DNA of 64,000 bases from DASWJZ01 sp963814905 (GCA_963814905.1 CAWFEM010000012.1:1-64000), one strand, 5' to 3'; positions 51,866 through 60,960 are shown, numbered from the stretch's first letter. Numbers and translations are program-made. The notes: generated from the sequence alone by a model not told the origin.

Positions 51866-52123
51866 TTGGCCAAGGATCGAATCGACAACCTTCTTCGGAA
51901 GGTTCCCGTATCGCGCCGCAACGCGGTGAAGGCGCTTTTGGTCGGGACGTTCGCGGCTCCGATCGTGGCTTCTTACCCTATGAAGGGTCGGTTCACGATG
52001 GATCAGGCGCAGGCGGGGTCGCCGTCGCCGCCACCGCCGCCAGGCTTCTCGCCGCCGCCGCCAGGCTTTTCGCCGCCGCCGCCGTCGACGAATTCCGGGA
52101 CGATATTTCACTTCTCTGACTGA
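51866..52123 (+). CDS. Short leader-type peptide, copy 7, proline-rich
   Basis: 85 residues. Leader AKDRIDNLLRKVPVSRRNAV, core ALLVGTFAAPIVASY, PMKGRFTMDQAQA, then GSPSPPPPPGFSPPPPGFSP followed by another SPPPP-type unit and a TNSGTIFHFSD end. The three SPPPP units are like extensin motifs. The A-Q-A site predicts a mature chain of about 35 residues. TTG start chosen at 51866, because the sequence before it has no family resemblance. Confidence 0.78.
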   Translation: MAKDRIDNLLRKVPVSRRNAVKALLVGTFAAPIVASYPMKGRFTMDQAQAGSPSPPPPPGFSPPPPGFSPPPPSTNSGTIFHFSD

Positions 52124-52154
52124 CCAGGGCGAACTTCGGTCGTGGAGATAAAGC

Positions 52155-52370
52155 TTGGCTCAGGACCGAATTGACAACCTTCTCCGGAAGGTTCCCCTAT
52201 CGCGCCGCAAGGCGGTGAGGGCGCTTCTGATCGGCGCATTCGCGGCTCCGATCGTGGCTTCTTACCCCATGAAGGGTCGGTTCTCGATGGATCAGGCGCA
52301 GGCGGGGCCGCCGCCAACGCCGTCGCCGCCGCCGCCGCCGTCGATGAATTCCGGGACGATATTTCACTGA
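52155..52370 (+). CDS. Short leader-type peptide, copy 8, proline-rich
   Basis: 71 residues. Leader AQDRIDNLLRKVPLSRRKAV, core ALLIGAFAAPIVASY, PMKGRFSMDQAQA, then GPPPTPSPPPPPSMNSGTIF and a final His. Shares the NSGTIF end with copy 7. TTG start with GGAGAT upstream. Confidence 0.8.
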   Translation: MAQDRIDNLLRKVPLSRRKAVRALLIGAFAAPIVASYPMKGRFSMDQAQAGPPPTPSPPPPPSMNSGTIFH

Positions 52371-52405
52371 TCGGCTAGGTTGAGTTTTCGCGGAGTGCTG
52401 CAATC

Positions 52406-52618
52406 GTGGCTCAGGATCGAATCGACAACCTTCTTCGGAAGGTTCCCGTATCGCGCCGCAAGGCGGTGAAGGCGCTTTTGATCGGCGCGTTCGCTGCTCC
52501 GATCGTCGCGTCCTACCCGATGAAAGGGCGGTTTGCGATGGATCAGGCGAGCGCGCAGGTCGCGAGCCCGCCACCGCCGCCGTCCATGAATTCGGGTCCG
52601 ATATTCCAGCTTCGCTGA
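52406..52618 (+). CDS. Short leader-type peptide, copy 9, proline-rich
   Basis: 70 residues. Leader AQDRIDNLLRKVPVSRRKAV, core ALLIGAFAAPIVASY, PMKGRFAMDQASA, then QVASPPPPPSMNSGPIFQLR. Same SPPPPPSMNSG segment as copy 8. GTG start with GCGGAG upstream. It ends 23 bp before the convergent flavoprotein gene. Confidence 0.8.
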   Translation: MAQDRIDNLLRKVPVSRRKAVKALLIGAFAAPIVASYPMKGRFAMDQASAQVASPPPPPSMNSGPIFQLR

Positions 52619-52640
52619 TCGGATCGGCTGCGTCGTCGCG

Positions 52641-54095
52641 CTACGCGGCCGTCGGTTGCGGCCGTTCGACAATGCTCCCGGCGGGCCCGGTCTCGTGGTA
52701 CTCGGCATCGATATTGACCAGCCACGGATCGAACCGCCCGAGCGCGAGCACGTTCCGCGCGGCCAGGATGCCCGTCGCGATGGCGTGATCCTGATTGTTG
52801 TATTTGAACATGCCGGTGCGTCCGATCGGCAGGAAGTTCGTCAGCTGGTCGAGCCAGTTCCGGATGACGTCGACGTGCTCGAGATAGCCGAGCTCGATAA
52901 CGGGGTAGGCTTTCGCGCTGCGCACGACGAACGACTTCATCACCTGTTCCCGCCGCAAGATGCGCAGGTGCTCCAGCTCACGTATGGCGCGGGCGATCAG
53001 GTCTTGGTCGCTCGATGAGGAAAGAGCGTCGCCGGGGAATGCGAAATATTCGACCGTCAATGGGTTGAAGTCTGTCTCGCCCGCCATCTCCGATGAGAAA
53101 TTGCGGTAGTTGGCGATCCGGGCCATCGCCACGCTGCTGTCGTGGACATAGATCCAGTTGTCGGGGAAGACGCGGCCCGCGACCAAAAGATTGACCCCGA
53201 TATGGTCGCGATAGCGCAGCGCGCGGGCCGCCTTCAGGACCGCGTCCGGTGGCGGCGGGTCGAACATCTCGATCGTTTCGGAGAGCGTCGCGCTGGCCAG
53301 GAAATGGCGGCCCTCGATCTCCTGCCGCTCGCCGTTCTCGTCCTCGATGACGAGCGCGCGCACGCGCATTCCGTTGCGGCGGATATGCCGCGCCGTCGAT
53401 CGCGTCAGCACGCGGCCGCCGCCGGCTTCCACGAGCTTTGCCATCTTCTCGTAGGTCTGCCCGGCGCCGAGCCGCGGATAGGCGAACTCGTCGACCAGCG
53501 TCTTGATCGTCGACCGGCCCGATTTCAGCACCGAATCGCGCAACGCCGCGGGCAAGCTGAGGCCGCGGATGCGCTGCGCGGCCCATTCCGCGCCGATCTG
53601 CTGGCAGTCGATGCCCCAGACCTTCTCCGTGTAGGTCTTGAAGAACCGCTCGAAGAGCCGCCGGCCGAAGCGATCGACGACCCAATCCTCGAAGGTCTCG
53701 ATCGTCGGCGGCGCCGATATGTGGCGCGCGCGGGCGACGGCGTAGCTGCCGGCGATCGCCATCCCGCGGCGCATGCCGACGCCCATCATGGCGTTGAGCG
53801 GCGTCAGCGGATAGTCGAAGAAAGTGCCGTCATGGAGAATGCGCGTCTTCCGCTGAACGCGGACGGCGTCGTCGCTGAGCACACGGTGAAAGAGGCGCTT
53901 CACCTCCTCGTTTTTCGTGAAGAACCGGTGCGGGCCGACATCAAAGCGGCAACCTTCGAAATCCAACGTACGGCAGAGACCCCCGACCCTGTCGAAGCGT
54001 TCCACGACGGTGGCGCCTGCGCCGCGTTCGACAGCCTCCAGCGCGGCGGCCAGGCCGGCCGGCCCGCCGCCCACGATCACTATTTCATCGGGCAT
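52641..54095 (-). CDS. FAD-dependent protoporphyrinogen-oxidase/UGM-like flavoprotein
   Basis: 484 residues. FAD motif IVIVGGGPAGLAAALEAVER, then GGLCRTLDFEGCRFDVGPHR, FERFFKTYTEKVWGID, and the C-terminal GRTGMFKYNNQDHAIATGIL and AARNVLALG. This is the group of NAD(P)-binding flavoproteins near UDP-galactopyranose mutase and FAD-dependent desaturases that occur with polyprenol-sugar glycosyltransferases. The exact reaction is unknown. Divergent from the membrane glycosyltransferase at 54233. Confidence 0.78.
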   Translation of the reverse strand: MPDEIVIVGGGPAGLAAALEAVERGAGATVVERFDRVGGLCRTLDFEGCRFDVGPHRFFTKNEEVKRLFHRVLSDDAVRVQRKTRILHDGTFFDYPLTPLNAMMGVGMRRGMAIAGSYAVARARHISAPPTIETFEDWVVDRFGRRLFERFFKTYTEKVWGIDCQQIGAEWAAQRIRGLSLPAALRDSVLKSGRSTIKTLVDEFAYPRLGAGQTYEKMAKLVEAGGGRVLTRSTARHIRRNGMRVRALVIEDENGERQEIEGRHFLASATLSETIEMFDPPPPDAVLKAARALRYRDHIGVNLLVAGRVFPDNWIYVHDSSVAMARIANYRNFSSEMAGETDFNPLTVEYFAFPGDALSSSSDQDLIARAIRELEHLRILRREQVMKSFVVRSAKAYPVIELGYLEHVDVIRNWLDQLTNFLPIGRTGMFKYNNQDHAIATGILAARNVLALGRFDPWLVNIDAEYHETGPAGSIVERPQPTAA

Positions 54096-54232
54096 CGCCC
54101 CTCCGTGCGGCGATTATCGGCGGCCGGAGCTGCACAAGTCCAGCCGCGGTGCTTATCGCGTCGCGTTGCGTATGTTAGGTGTCGAGATCGGTCGGCGTTG
54201 ATGTTTCAGAAGAGTTCGAACGGCATGTTTCC

Positions 54233-55888
54233 ATGAACGATCCGCATCGTGCGTGGCGAATGCCGCTCCTTTCGCCGATGACGCTTTTTCCCTTCGCCGT
54301 GGCGATCGGCGCATCGCTCGTCTGCTTTCTGATCAGCCGATATTCCTTTCCATATCTCGCTTTCGAGCCGGATTCGGCCGCCTATCTGTTCCAGGCGAAA
54401 CTTTTCGCTCAGGGCTGGCTCGCAGCGGACGCGCCGCCCGATTTCGGGTTCTCGTCCTCCCCGCACATCAACATCTTTCATGGGCTCTGGTACGCGAAAT
54501 ATCCATTCGGGAATTCGCTCTTCCTGACGCCGGGCGTGCTCCTCGGCTTGCCTTTCGTCATGCCCGCGATCGCGACGGGGCTGACGCTGCTCATCTTCTT
54601 CTCGATCGTTCGCGAGCTTTTCGGCGACCGCGTCGCGGTGCTTGCGCTCGTGCTCGCGGCGATCTCGCCGACGACCATTTTCATGGGCTCAACGCTTCTC
54701 AGCCAGCCGACGAGCCGCCTGGCGGTGGCTCTTTTCCTGTGGTTGCTGTTGCGCGCGCTCGGCCAGCGAAAGGCGCTGAACGGCGCGCTTCTCGGCGCGC
54801 TGGCCGGCCTCGCATTGGGCTACGGCTTCAACACCCGGCCGCTCGTCGCCGTGGTCTTCGGGGTGGCCGCTCTGGTTCTGGTATTCGCCAGGTTCGCGCA
54901 AACGCGTGACCTCCACGGATTCTTCCGCATCGGCGTCGCCTCGGCCGCCGGTCTGGCGGTGATGATCGCGCTCTTCCTTGCATGGAACGCGTATCTGACC
55001 GGCGATCCATGGCTCGTCCCGTACCATGCCTTGCAGGCCGCCGACCGCATGGGGTTCGGGAATCGCGGCGAAGGTTATGCCCCCTACATCGCCGACTTCG
55101 GTATCCACTTCACGCCGGCGATCGCCTTCATGCGGATCTGGCAGCACACGTTGCCGTGCGTTCTTTTCAACATGGTCGGATGGGGAAACTACATCCCCAA
55201 CATGCTGATCTTCTCCGATCCGGACCGCGACTTCCCGCTCGCCGCGTGGCTCCTCGTCATGCAGGCCGCGCTCGTCGCGCTTCCGCTCTTTCATCGTTCG
55301 CGAAGCGTCGGGGACATCTTCTGCGTATCGGTCTTCGGGCTGACGCTCTTCGCGCTCTTCTTTCAGTATTCCGATCATTCGATCTGGGGAACGTCGCCGC
55401 TCCATTGCAGCTACTACAACGAGGCGACGTTGTTCGGCCTGATCCCGCTCGCCGCCCGCGGCATCCTCATCCTCTACGATGAGATGATGTACGTGCGTTT
55501 CGCGCCTACCGCCTTCGGCATCGCCGCCGTCCTCCTAGCGATCGCCAGCTTTCACACCAATTACGATTTCGCCAGCGGCTTTCGGACGTGGGATCCGTAT
55601 TACGAGCAGCTGCCGGGGCTCGTGGCGGACGCGGACATCCATAATGCCGTGATCTTCGTCCCCGATTCGCGCAACGCGCCGGTCGGCGAGTACCCCTTCG
55701 TGCCGCTCGACCAGGCCGATGTCGTCTATTTCCGGACCGGCCCCATGAAGCAATGGCGGCTCAACACGGATTGGCAGACCGCCTACGAGAAGTACTTTCC
55801 GACACGGACGGCCTACCGCTTCGCGGATTCCAAGCTCACTCGGCTGGCCCCGGCGTCCGAAGAGAACCGATCGCCTGCCGCGGAATAG
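54233..55888 (+). CDS. ArnT/PMT-like membrane glycosyltransferase
   Basis: 551 residues with about 11-12 membrane segments. The first periplasmic loop contains FEPDSAAYLFQAKLFAQGWL, with the acidic residue typical of GT39/ArnT-type enzymes (here E-P-D), and then NIFHGLWYAKYPFGNSLFLT. These enzymes move a sugar from a polyprenyl phosphate donor to a periplasmic acceptor. A polar C-terminal domain follows (residues 480-551). ATG at 54233; an earlier in-frame start at 54179 is less likely. The 3' end overlaps the opposite flavoprotein gene by 76 bp. Confidence 0.75.
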   Translation: MNDPHRAWRMPLLSPMTLFPFAVAIGASLVCFLISRYSFPYLAFEPDSAAYLFQAKLFAQGWLAADAPPDFGFSSSPHINIFHGLWYAKYPFGNSLFLTPGVLLGLPFVMPAIATGLTLLIFFSIVRELFGDRVAVLALVLAAISPTTIFMGSTLLSQPTSRLAVALFLWLLLRALGQRKALNGALLGALAGLALGYGFNTRPLVAVVFGVAALVLVFARFAQTRDLHGFFRIGVASAAGLAVMIALFLAWNAYLTGDPWLVPYHALQAADRMGFGNRGEGYAPYIADFGIHFTPAIAFMRIWQHTLPCVLFNMVGWGNYIPNMLIFSDPDRDFPLAAWLLVMQAALVALPLFHRSRSVGDIFCVSVFGLTLFALFFQYSDHSIWGTSPLHCSYYNEATLFGLIPLAARGILILYDEMMYVRFAPTAFGIAAVLLAIASFHTNYDFASGFRTWDPYYEQLPGLVADADIHNAVIFVPDSRNAPVGEYPFVPLDQADVVYFRTGPMKQWRLNTDWQTAYEKYFPTRTAYRFADSKLTRLAPASEENRSPAAE

Positions 55889-57276
55889 TCGGCGGCGCGC
55901 GTGAGATAATCGTCGACGAGGGCGGCGACCGCGCGCCCGTCGCGCACGGCGTAGTTCGTGCCGCGATCTTCCGGATAGACCTGCGCCATCGTCGCGATGA
56001 ACGCGCCGCCGAGCGGCGTGCGGTGATCGGGCACGTCCTTGCTGAAATTGCGGAGGACGAGCGGCTGGGCGTAGGGCGCGCTCCAGACATGCGCGGCGAT
56101 GATCCAGTCCGGCCCGAATTGCGGGAACATGCGGCGCACGTGGGGGAGGGCGAATTCGACGATCTCCTCCGGCGTGGCCCGGAACATCGGATCGTCGCGC
56201 GGCAGATAGCGGGAGAAATAAGCGATGTGCCTCTCCGCCGCACCGTCCATGCGATCGAGATTCGTATGCTCGATGATGCCGACAAAGGGGAAGGAGGGGT
56301 CGTTGACGTTCATCCAGTAGAGCTCCGACAGACTCCGTTTCAGCTCAAGCACGAGGCAGACGTTGGCGAGATATTCGACGCGGCCGATGCGCTCGGCGTA
56401 GGGCGCGGGCACATGCGGCGCGATGAGGTTGCCGACGATCGGCAGAGCCGGCGTCAGGACCACGGCGTCCGCCGGGATCAGCCCGCGCCTGCATGTGACG
56501 CCGGTTATCCGAGCGTCGGAGGATTGCAGCGCGGTCGCGGGCGTATCGAGCAGGATTTCCCCGCCCGCCCGCACGATCCGCTCGACCATTCTTCCCGCCA
56601 GCAACGAGAAGCCGCCGTGGATATAGCCGAGCCGCTCCTCGCCGCGATTGCCGCGGCTGCCGCCACGTAGGAGAAGCTTCGACCAGAACCAGGCCGCCGA
56701 AACCTGGTCGGCGTAAGTGCCGAACTTGCCGCGCAGCAGCGGCTCCCAGACGACTTCGTAGGCCCGGTCGCCCCCGAGCGAGCGCAGCCATTCGGCGGCG
56801 CTCAGGTGCTCGATCTCGCGCCAGTCGTTGACGCGCCGGGCGCGCAGAACCGTCAGCCCCAGCCGGATGCGGTCGGAGAAGGGGAGGGCGGGGAAGCGCA
56901 TCACGTCGAGCGGAGTCGAGAGCCGGTAGATGCGATTGGCGTAGTAGGTCCCGGTCCGGGTCGCCCGGTAGGTCACCCGGTCTTCAAGCCCGAGCTCGCT
57001 TACCAGCCGGCGTATCTCCGCGTCGCTGGTGAACCAGTGATGGTAGAAGCGCTCGAGGCGTCCGCCATCGACTGGAAACGTCGCCGCAAGCCCGCCGATC
57101 TCGTCCGCCGCCTCCAGAACCACAGGGCGATAACCGCGCAACGCCAGCTCATAGGCCGCCGACAGACCGGAAAAGCCCGCGCCCACGACGACAACGCGGG
57201 CGTCGTGCTGCTTCGCGTCGACCGCGTTCCGCGGCGCGCTTGGCTCAGCAGGCGTCGGAGGCGGCACGGGGAGCAA
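55813..57276 (-). CDS. NAD(P)/FAD-dependent oxidoreductase (second UGM-like flavoprotein)
   Basis: 487 residues. FAD motif VVVVGAGFSGLSAAYELALR and GGLAATFPVDGGRLERFYHH, then WEPLLRGKFGTYADQVSAAW and the C-terminal FIATMAQVYPEDRGTNYAVR. Same broad superfamily as the 52641 protein but only distantly similar. TTG start at 57276 overlaps the upstream gene by 32 bp; a nearby GTG three codons in is possible. It is the third gene of the minus-strand operon DPM1-like, flippase-like, flavoprotein. Confidence 0.78.
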   Translation of the reverse strand: MLPVPPPTPAEPSAPRNAVDAKQHDARVVVVGAGFSGLSAAYELALRGYRPVVLEAADEIGGLAATFPVDGGRLERFYHHWFTSDAEIRRLVSELGLEDRVTYRATRTGTYYANRIYRLSTPLDVMRFPALPFSDRIRLGLTVLRARRVNDWREIEHLSAAEWLRSLGGDRAYEVVWEPLLRGKFGTYADQVSAAWFWSKLLLRGGSRGNRGEERLGYIHGGFSLLAGRMVERIVRAGGEILLDTPATALQSSDARITGVTCRRGLIPADAVVLTPALPIVGNLIAPHVPAPYAERIGRVEYLANVCLVLELKRSLSELYWMNVNDPSFPFVGIIEHTNLDRMDGAAERHIAYFSRYLPRDDPMFRATPEEIVEFALPHVRRMFPQFGPDWIIAAHVWSAPYAQPLVLRNFSKDVPDHRTPLGGAFIATMAQVYPEDRGTNYAVRDGRAVAALVDDYLTRAADYSAAGDRFSSDAGASRVSLESAKR

Positions 57277-58213
57277 TGATCAGGCGGATCGCGCCCAACG
57301 CGGTGATCGGCACGATGATGATCAGATGGCTTGCGAGGGCGGCCGCGATCGCCGACCCCGCATCGAGCCCGCCGGCTCCGAAGCCTTGGGCGGCAAAGAA
57401 GTCGAACGTGCCGACATGCCCCGGCGCGCCGGGGATCAACGTCGCAAGCGTCCCGAACAATCCGGCATAGAGCCCGCCGAGCAGGGGTGCCGCACCGTCG
57501 TAGGTACGGGCTACCGCGACGAAAACGCTGAGCTCGAGCGCCCACGCCGCCAGCGTCAAAGCGATGAGGCGCCATGCAAGTCGCCCGCGAACGATCCGCT
57601 CGACGTCCGCCGCGACGATTTCGACCTGATCCAGAACCCGGCGAAGGAGCGGCATGTGCGGCTCCTGCGGGCGCCAGCGCGCGATGACGTGCGTCACCGC
57701 ACGGGGCGCCGCAAGCAGCACCGCCAGGCAGAGCACAACGCCGATCGCCACGAATGCGAGCATGGCGTTGGCGTATTCGATATCGGTTGGGGGAGCAACG
57801 ATCAGGATCGTTCCGGCCAAAGCGGCGAGCGAAGTGAAATCGAGCACGCGCTCCACCGCGATCGCCGCGAACGCCCTCGGCAACGTCCCGCCGCTGATAC
57901 CGGCCGTCGCTATCCACCGGTAGACGTCGCCGGCTCGCAGCGGAAGCACGTTATTCAGCGCGAAAGCGGCGAAGAAGACCGGCGCGACGCCGCCATAGGT
58001 CGCGTGGATGCCGGTGCTGCGCAGGAGGAGCTGCCAGCGGCGGACGCGCACAAGATAGGCGGAGACGATCAGGCCGCATCCCACGGCGAGCACGCCGGGG
58101 CCGACTTCCGTCAGCGCGTGCGCCGCCTCGCCGACGCCGACCCGCCTGAAAAGCAGGGCGACGAAGATTCCGGCTATGGCAAATCCGAGGCTGATGCGGA
58201 GGCGGCGGCGCAA
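57245..58213 (-). CDS. Flippase-like/LPG synthase transmembrane family protein
   Basis: 322 residues with about eight membrane segments. Family signature: FALNNVLPLRAGDVYRWIAT, AIAVERVLDFTSLAALAGTI and the C-terminal TLIPGAPGHVGTFDFFAAQG. It belongs to the lysylphosphatidylglycerol synthase TM region (UPF0104/AglD C-terminal type), often next to polyprenyl-phosphate sugar synthases. Probably handles a lipid-linked sugar or lipid. Nine bases after the DPM1-like gene. Confidence 0.8.
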   Translation of the reverse strand: MRRRLRISLGFAIAGIFVALLFRRVGVGEAAHALTEVGPGVLAVGCGLIVSAYLVRVRRWQLLLRSTGIHATYGGVAPVFFAAFALNNVLPLRAGDVYRWIATAGISGGTLPRAFAAIAVERVLDFTSLAALAGTILIVAPPTDIEYANAMLAFVAIGVVLCLAVLLAAPRAVTHVIARWRPQEPHMPLLRRVLDQVEIVAADVERIVRGRLAWRLIALTLAAWALELSVFVAVARTYDGAAPLLGGLYAGLFGTLATLIPGAPGHVGTFDFFAAQGFGAGGLDAGSAIAAALASHLIIIVPITALGAIRLIIAPRAASDAC

Positions 58214-58222
58214 GGCGGCGCC

Positions 58223-59266
58223 TCAACCGGCCATGCGCGCTGTCGTCTCGCTGCGCTTCTCGTCGCGGTAGCGACTCGGGCGCAATTGCGACACCACGTA
58301 GGAGGGCCGGTTCTTGACCTCCAGATAGACGCGTCCGAGGTATTCCCCGACGACCCCCAGCGACAGCATCTGCACGCCGCTCAGGAAGAGCACGGCCAGA
58401 ATGATGCTGGTGAATCCGGGCACGTCCGCAGAAGAATGGCCGAAGATCTCGAACTTGAAGATCCTGAGCGCCAGGAAGAACAGGAGCCCGAGCGCGGACA
58501 GGATCGATATCGCCAGACCCATCCAGAAGATCATCCTGAGCGGCACGGTGGAGAAGTTGAAGATGCCGTCGAAGGCAAGATTCACCAGCTTCCTGAACGA
58601 GTATCCCGGCTTGCCGGCGCCGCGCTCGGGCCTGTCATAGGGAATCCCGTATTGACGCCCGCCGTACCAGGCGCGCAGCCCGCGGACGAAGCGGTTCTTC
58701 TCAGGCAACTCGTTGACGGCGTCGATCACGCGCCGATCGATGAGACAGAAGTCTCCGCTGTCGCGCGGCAGGTCGATGTCGGAGAGACGCGCCAGGATGC
58801 GGTAGAAGAGGCTGTAGGCGAAAACCTTCGGCAGGGATTCCTTGCGGTTGCGGCGGATGCCGTAGACGACGTCGTTGCCCTCCCGCCACTTCTCAAGCAT
58901 CTCAGGGACGAGCTCGACCGGATCCTGCAGGTCCGCGTCCATGATCGCGGCCACGTCTCCGGAGGTGTAGCGGAGCCCCACGGTGATGGCGGGCTGCTGA
59001 CCGAAATTACGCGACAGGGAGACGACGCAGACGCGGCGATCCTGCTCGCTCAGCTGCCTGAGAAGAACCGGCGTCCGGTCCCTGCTGCCGTCGTCGACAT
59101 AGACGATCTCCAGGTCAAGGTCGGGAACCGCGCCGAGCGTCTCGACGACGCGCCGATGCGTCAGCTCGATCACGTCCTCCTCGTTGAACGCGGGCATGAC
59201 GATGGAGAGCAGGACGCGCGCCGGCTTCTGGTTCGCGGATGCAAGCCCGGTCCCGACGGTTTCCAT
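58223..59266 (-). CDS. DPM1/GtrB-like polyprenyl-phosphate glycosyltransferase (GT2)
   Basis: 347 residues. N-terminal GT2 domain: LLSIVMPAFNEEDVIELTHR, IVYVDDGSRDRT, VVSLSRNFGQQPAITVGLRY, DVAAIMDADLQDPVELVPEM (D-x-D) and RDSGDFCLIDRRV. Two C-terminal membrane helices follow (FWMGLAISILSALGLLFFLA; IILAVLFLSGVQMLSLGVVG). It transfers a sugar to polyprenyl phosphate, producing the donor for the GT39-like enzymes. ATG at 59266. First gene of a three-gene operon. Confidence 0.87.
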   Translation of the reverse strand: METVGTGLASANQKPARVLLSIVMPAFNEEDVIELTHRRVVETLGAVPDLDLEIVYVDDGSRDRTPVLLRQLSEQDRRVCVVSLSRNFGQQPAITVGLRYTSGDVAAIMDADLQDPVELVPEMLEKWREGNDVVYGIRRNRKESLPKVFAYSLFYRILARLSDIDLPRDSGDFCLIDRRVIDAVNELPEKNRFVRGLRAWYGGRQYGIPYDRPERGAGKPGYSFRKLVNLAFDGIFNFSTVPLRMIFWMGLAISILSALGLLFFLALRIFKFEIFGHSSADVPGFTSIILAVLFLSGVQMLSLGVVGEYLGRVYLEVKNRPSYVVSQLRPSRYRDEKRSETTARMAG

Positions 59267-59408
59267 GTAAAGACAACCCCTTGCCGTCCGTGTTACTGAA
59301 ACGGTGATCGCTTCCTCTCCGAGAGGCCGTCCTACACGGCGAGAAACGCTGGGCAACCCCCGGCAGTATTGGCTACTCTCATTTAGAACGCCGCCTCAAG
59401 CCCTCCTC

Positions 59409-60960
59409 ATGCCCCTTCTCGCGCCGCTCTATTGGACGCTCGCGGTCGTCTTTACCCTACCGCCGATCGTTGTGGCACTGGAACTGCTGAAGGCAGCCTA
59501 TGCGATCCCCCTGGCGGCGCTGTTTATCGCCTGGCTCTGCACGTTCGTTTTCGGCTTTCGCGGCGAACGCGAAGCGGCCCATGCGCCGGGGCAGCCGCGG
59601 ACCTCCGGCGACAACCTGCGCATAGGCCTCACCGTCGTCTTCGGCCTCATCGTTTGCGTCGCCTGGATCTACTTCTCGGGGATCGGCAGCTTCGCCGTCT
59701 GTCGTTGGGACTACGTGAAGCACAATTTCATCTTCTCCGAGCTTCTCCAGCATCAACTGCCGATAACGATCGGCGACAGCAATTTCATCCTCCACTATCC
59801 CTTCTCCTACTACATCCTCCCCGTTCGGCTGACACAGCTTCTGCAGGCTGTCGCTCTGCCGGTCGATCTCAATTGGCTCTTGCTTATCTTCTATTCCGGC
59901 GTCGCGTTCGGAGCGGCCTGGCTCATGGCCAGGGACCGCGCAATTCCCGTCTTGGCTCTGCTGGCGGTTCTCGTTTTCTCGGGCGGGCTCGACTTGCTCG
60001 GCATGCTGGCTCTCGGCGTCAAGGTCGAGTCGCACCACATCGGCAATATTCCCGTTCCCTGGAACCTCGAATGGTGGGGGCTGCCCTACGCGCCTCAGTC
60101 CTTGATGGCCAATCTCTATTGGGCGCCGCAGCATTTCTTCGGTGCACTCGTGGGAACGGCGCTCGTCATGCACGTCCTGCGCCTCAAACGCCCGGCAGCA
60201 ATCGTGCTTGCCGACGTCGCGATCCTGGTCTCGGCCGCCGCGCAGTGGAGCCCCTATGTGGCTGTCGGCCTCGCGGCTCTTGCCGCCGTCCAGATCGCCT
60301 TCGTCGAGAAGGGCGCTTTGCTGCGTCGCGCGCTTCAGGAAGGGGCGGCCGTCTTGCGCCGCCCTTCCTTCCTCGCGGCGGTCGCCTTCGCGGTGGCGAT
60401 GGTCGCCTTTGACGTGGCGTTCTTCCTCGCCGCCAGGCCGCTCACCATGCCGATCCTGCTGTTGTCGGTAGGGTCGTTCCGGGTCTGGCTGATCACGCTA
60501 CTCGCGAACTATGCGCCGTTCCTGATCGCGTTGGCGATCGTGCTGGGGCTGCTTTATCTGGCGCGGAGGGGAAGAGGCGATGTGGACACCAGCTCGCTCT
60601 GGAGGCTCGCGCGCGCGTTCATTGGCTTCTTCGTCGCAAGCGCGCTCCTGCTCAACGTGGCGCACGGCAACTACAACGATTGGGCCATGCGCTCGACGCT
60701 GCCGCTGTGGATCGCGATGGCGGTCGCCGGCGCCCGCCTTCTATCCCTGCCGATCGGCCGCTGGTTCAGGGCCGCCTTCATCGTCGTGCTCGTCGCGGCC
60801 AGCGCCGACAGCCTGGCGGAACTGGAAGGATCGATGCTGGGCACTCCGAACTGCGCGCCCTATGGCGCATTCGGCCTCGATGCGTTGGGAGACCTGTCGG
60901 TGCAGTACCGAGGGGCGGCCGGACTCCTTCCTCTACCGCCACCTCGCCCGCGGTCATTGA
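59409..60960 (+). pseudogene. Multi-pass membrane protein, frameshifted near the end
   Basis: About 517 residues with 11-12 membrane segments. I do not recognise the family with certainty; conserved-looking elements are DYVKHNFIFSELLQHQLPIT, HYPFSYYILPVRLTQLL and LYWAPQHFFGALVGTALVMH, reminiscent of DUF2298-like and PMT-type polyprenyl glycosyltransferases. One extra G in the GGGG at 60912-60915 shifts the frame: VQYRG should continue RPDSFLYRHLARGH and stop at 60960. Without correction the frame runs on into the opposite gene. Start ATG 59409; an in-frame start at 59304 is weaker. Divergent from the DPM1-like gene. Confidence 0.65.

Larger units (their letters stand above)
49235..52618 (+). 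repeat. Tandem array of short-peptide genes (nine copies including remnants)
   Basis: Nine copies of one gene, all on the same strand: 49235, 49442 (no start), 49735 (fossil), 49966, 50174, 50383, 51866, 52155 and 52406. Copies at 49966, 50174 and 50383 are spaced 208-209 bp. The first ~140 bp of each copy are strongly conserved; the 3' ends diverge. A GT2-TPR pseudogene separates copies 6 and 7. Confidence 0.85.

Noticed and set aside
52015..52120. Proline-codon runs in copies 7-9 as phase-variable simple repeats
   Set aside because: The units are 3n-based (CCG/CCA codons), so slippage would alter length but not frame.
57326..59299. A 657-codon open frame opposite the flippase-like and DPM1-like genes
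   Set aside because: It is antisense to two clearly recognisable genes, has low-complexity charged composition, and reflects the long open frames that GC-rich codon bias creates on the other strand.
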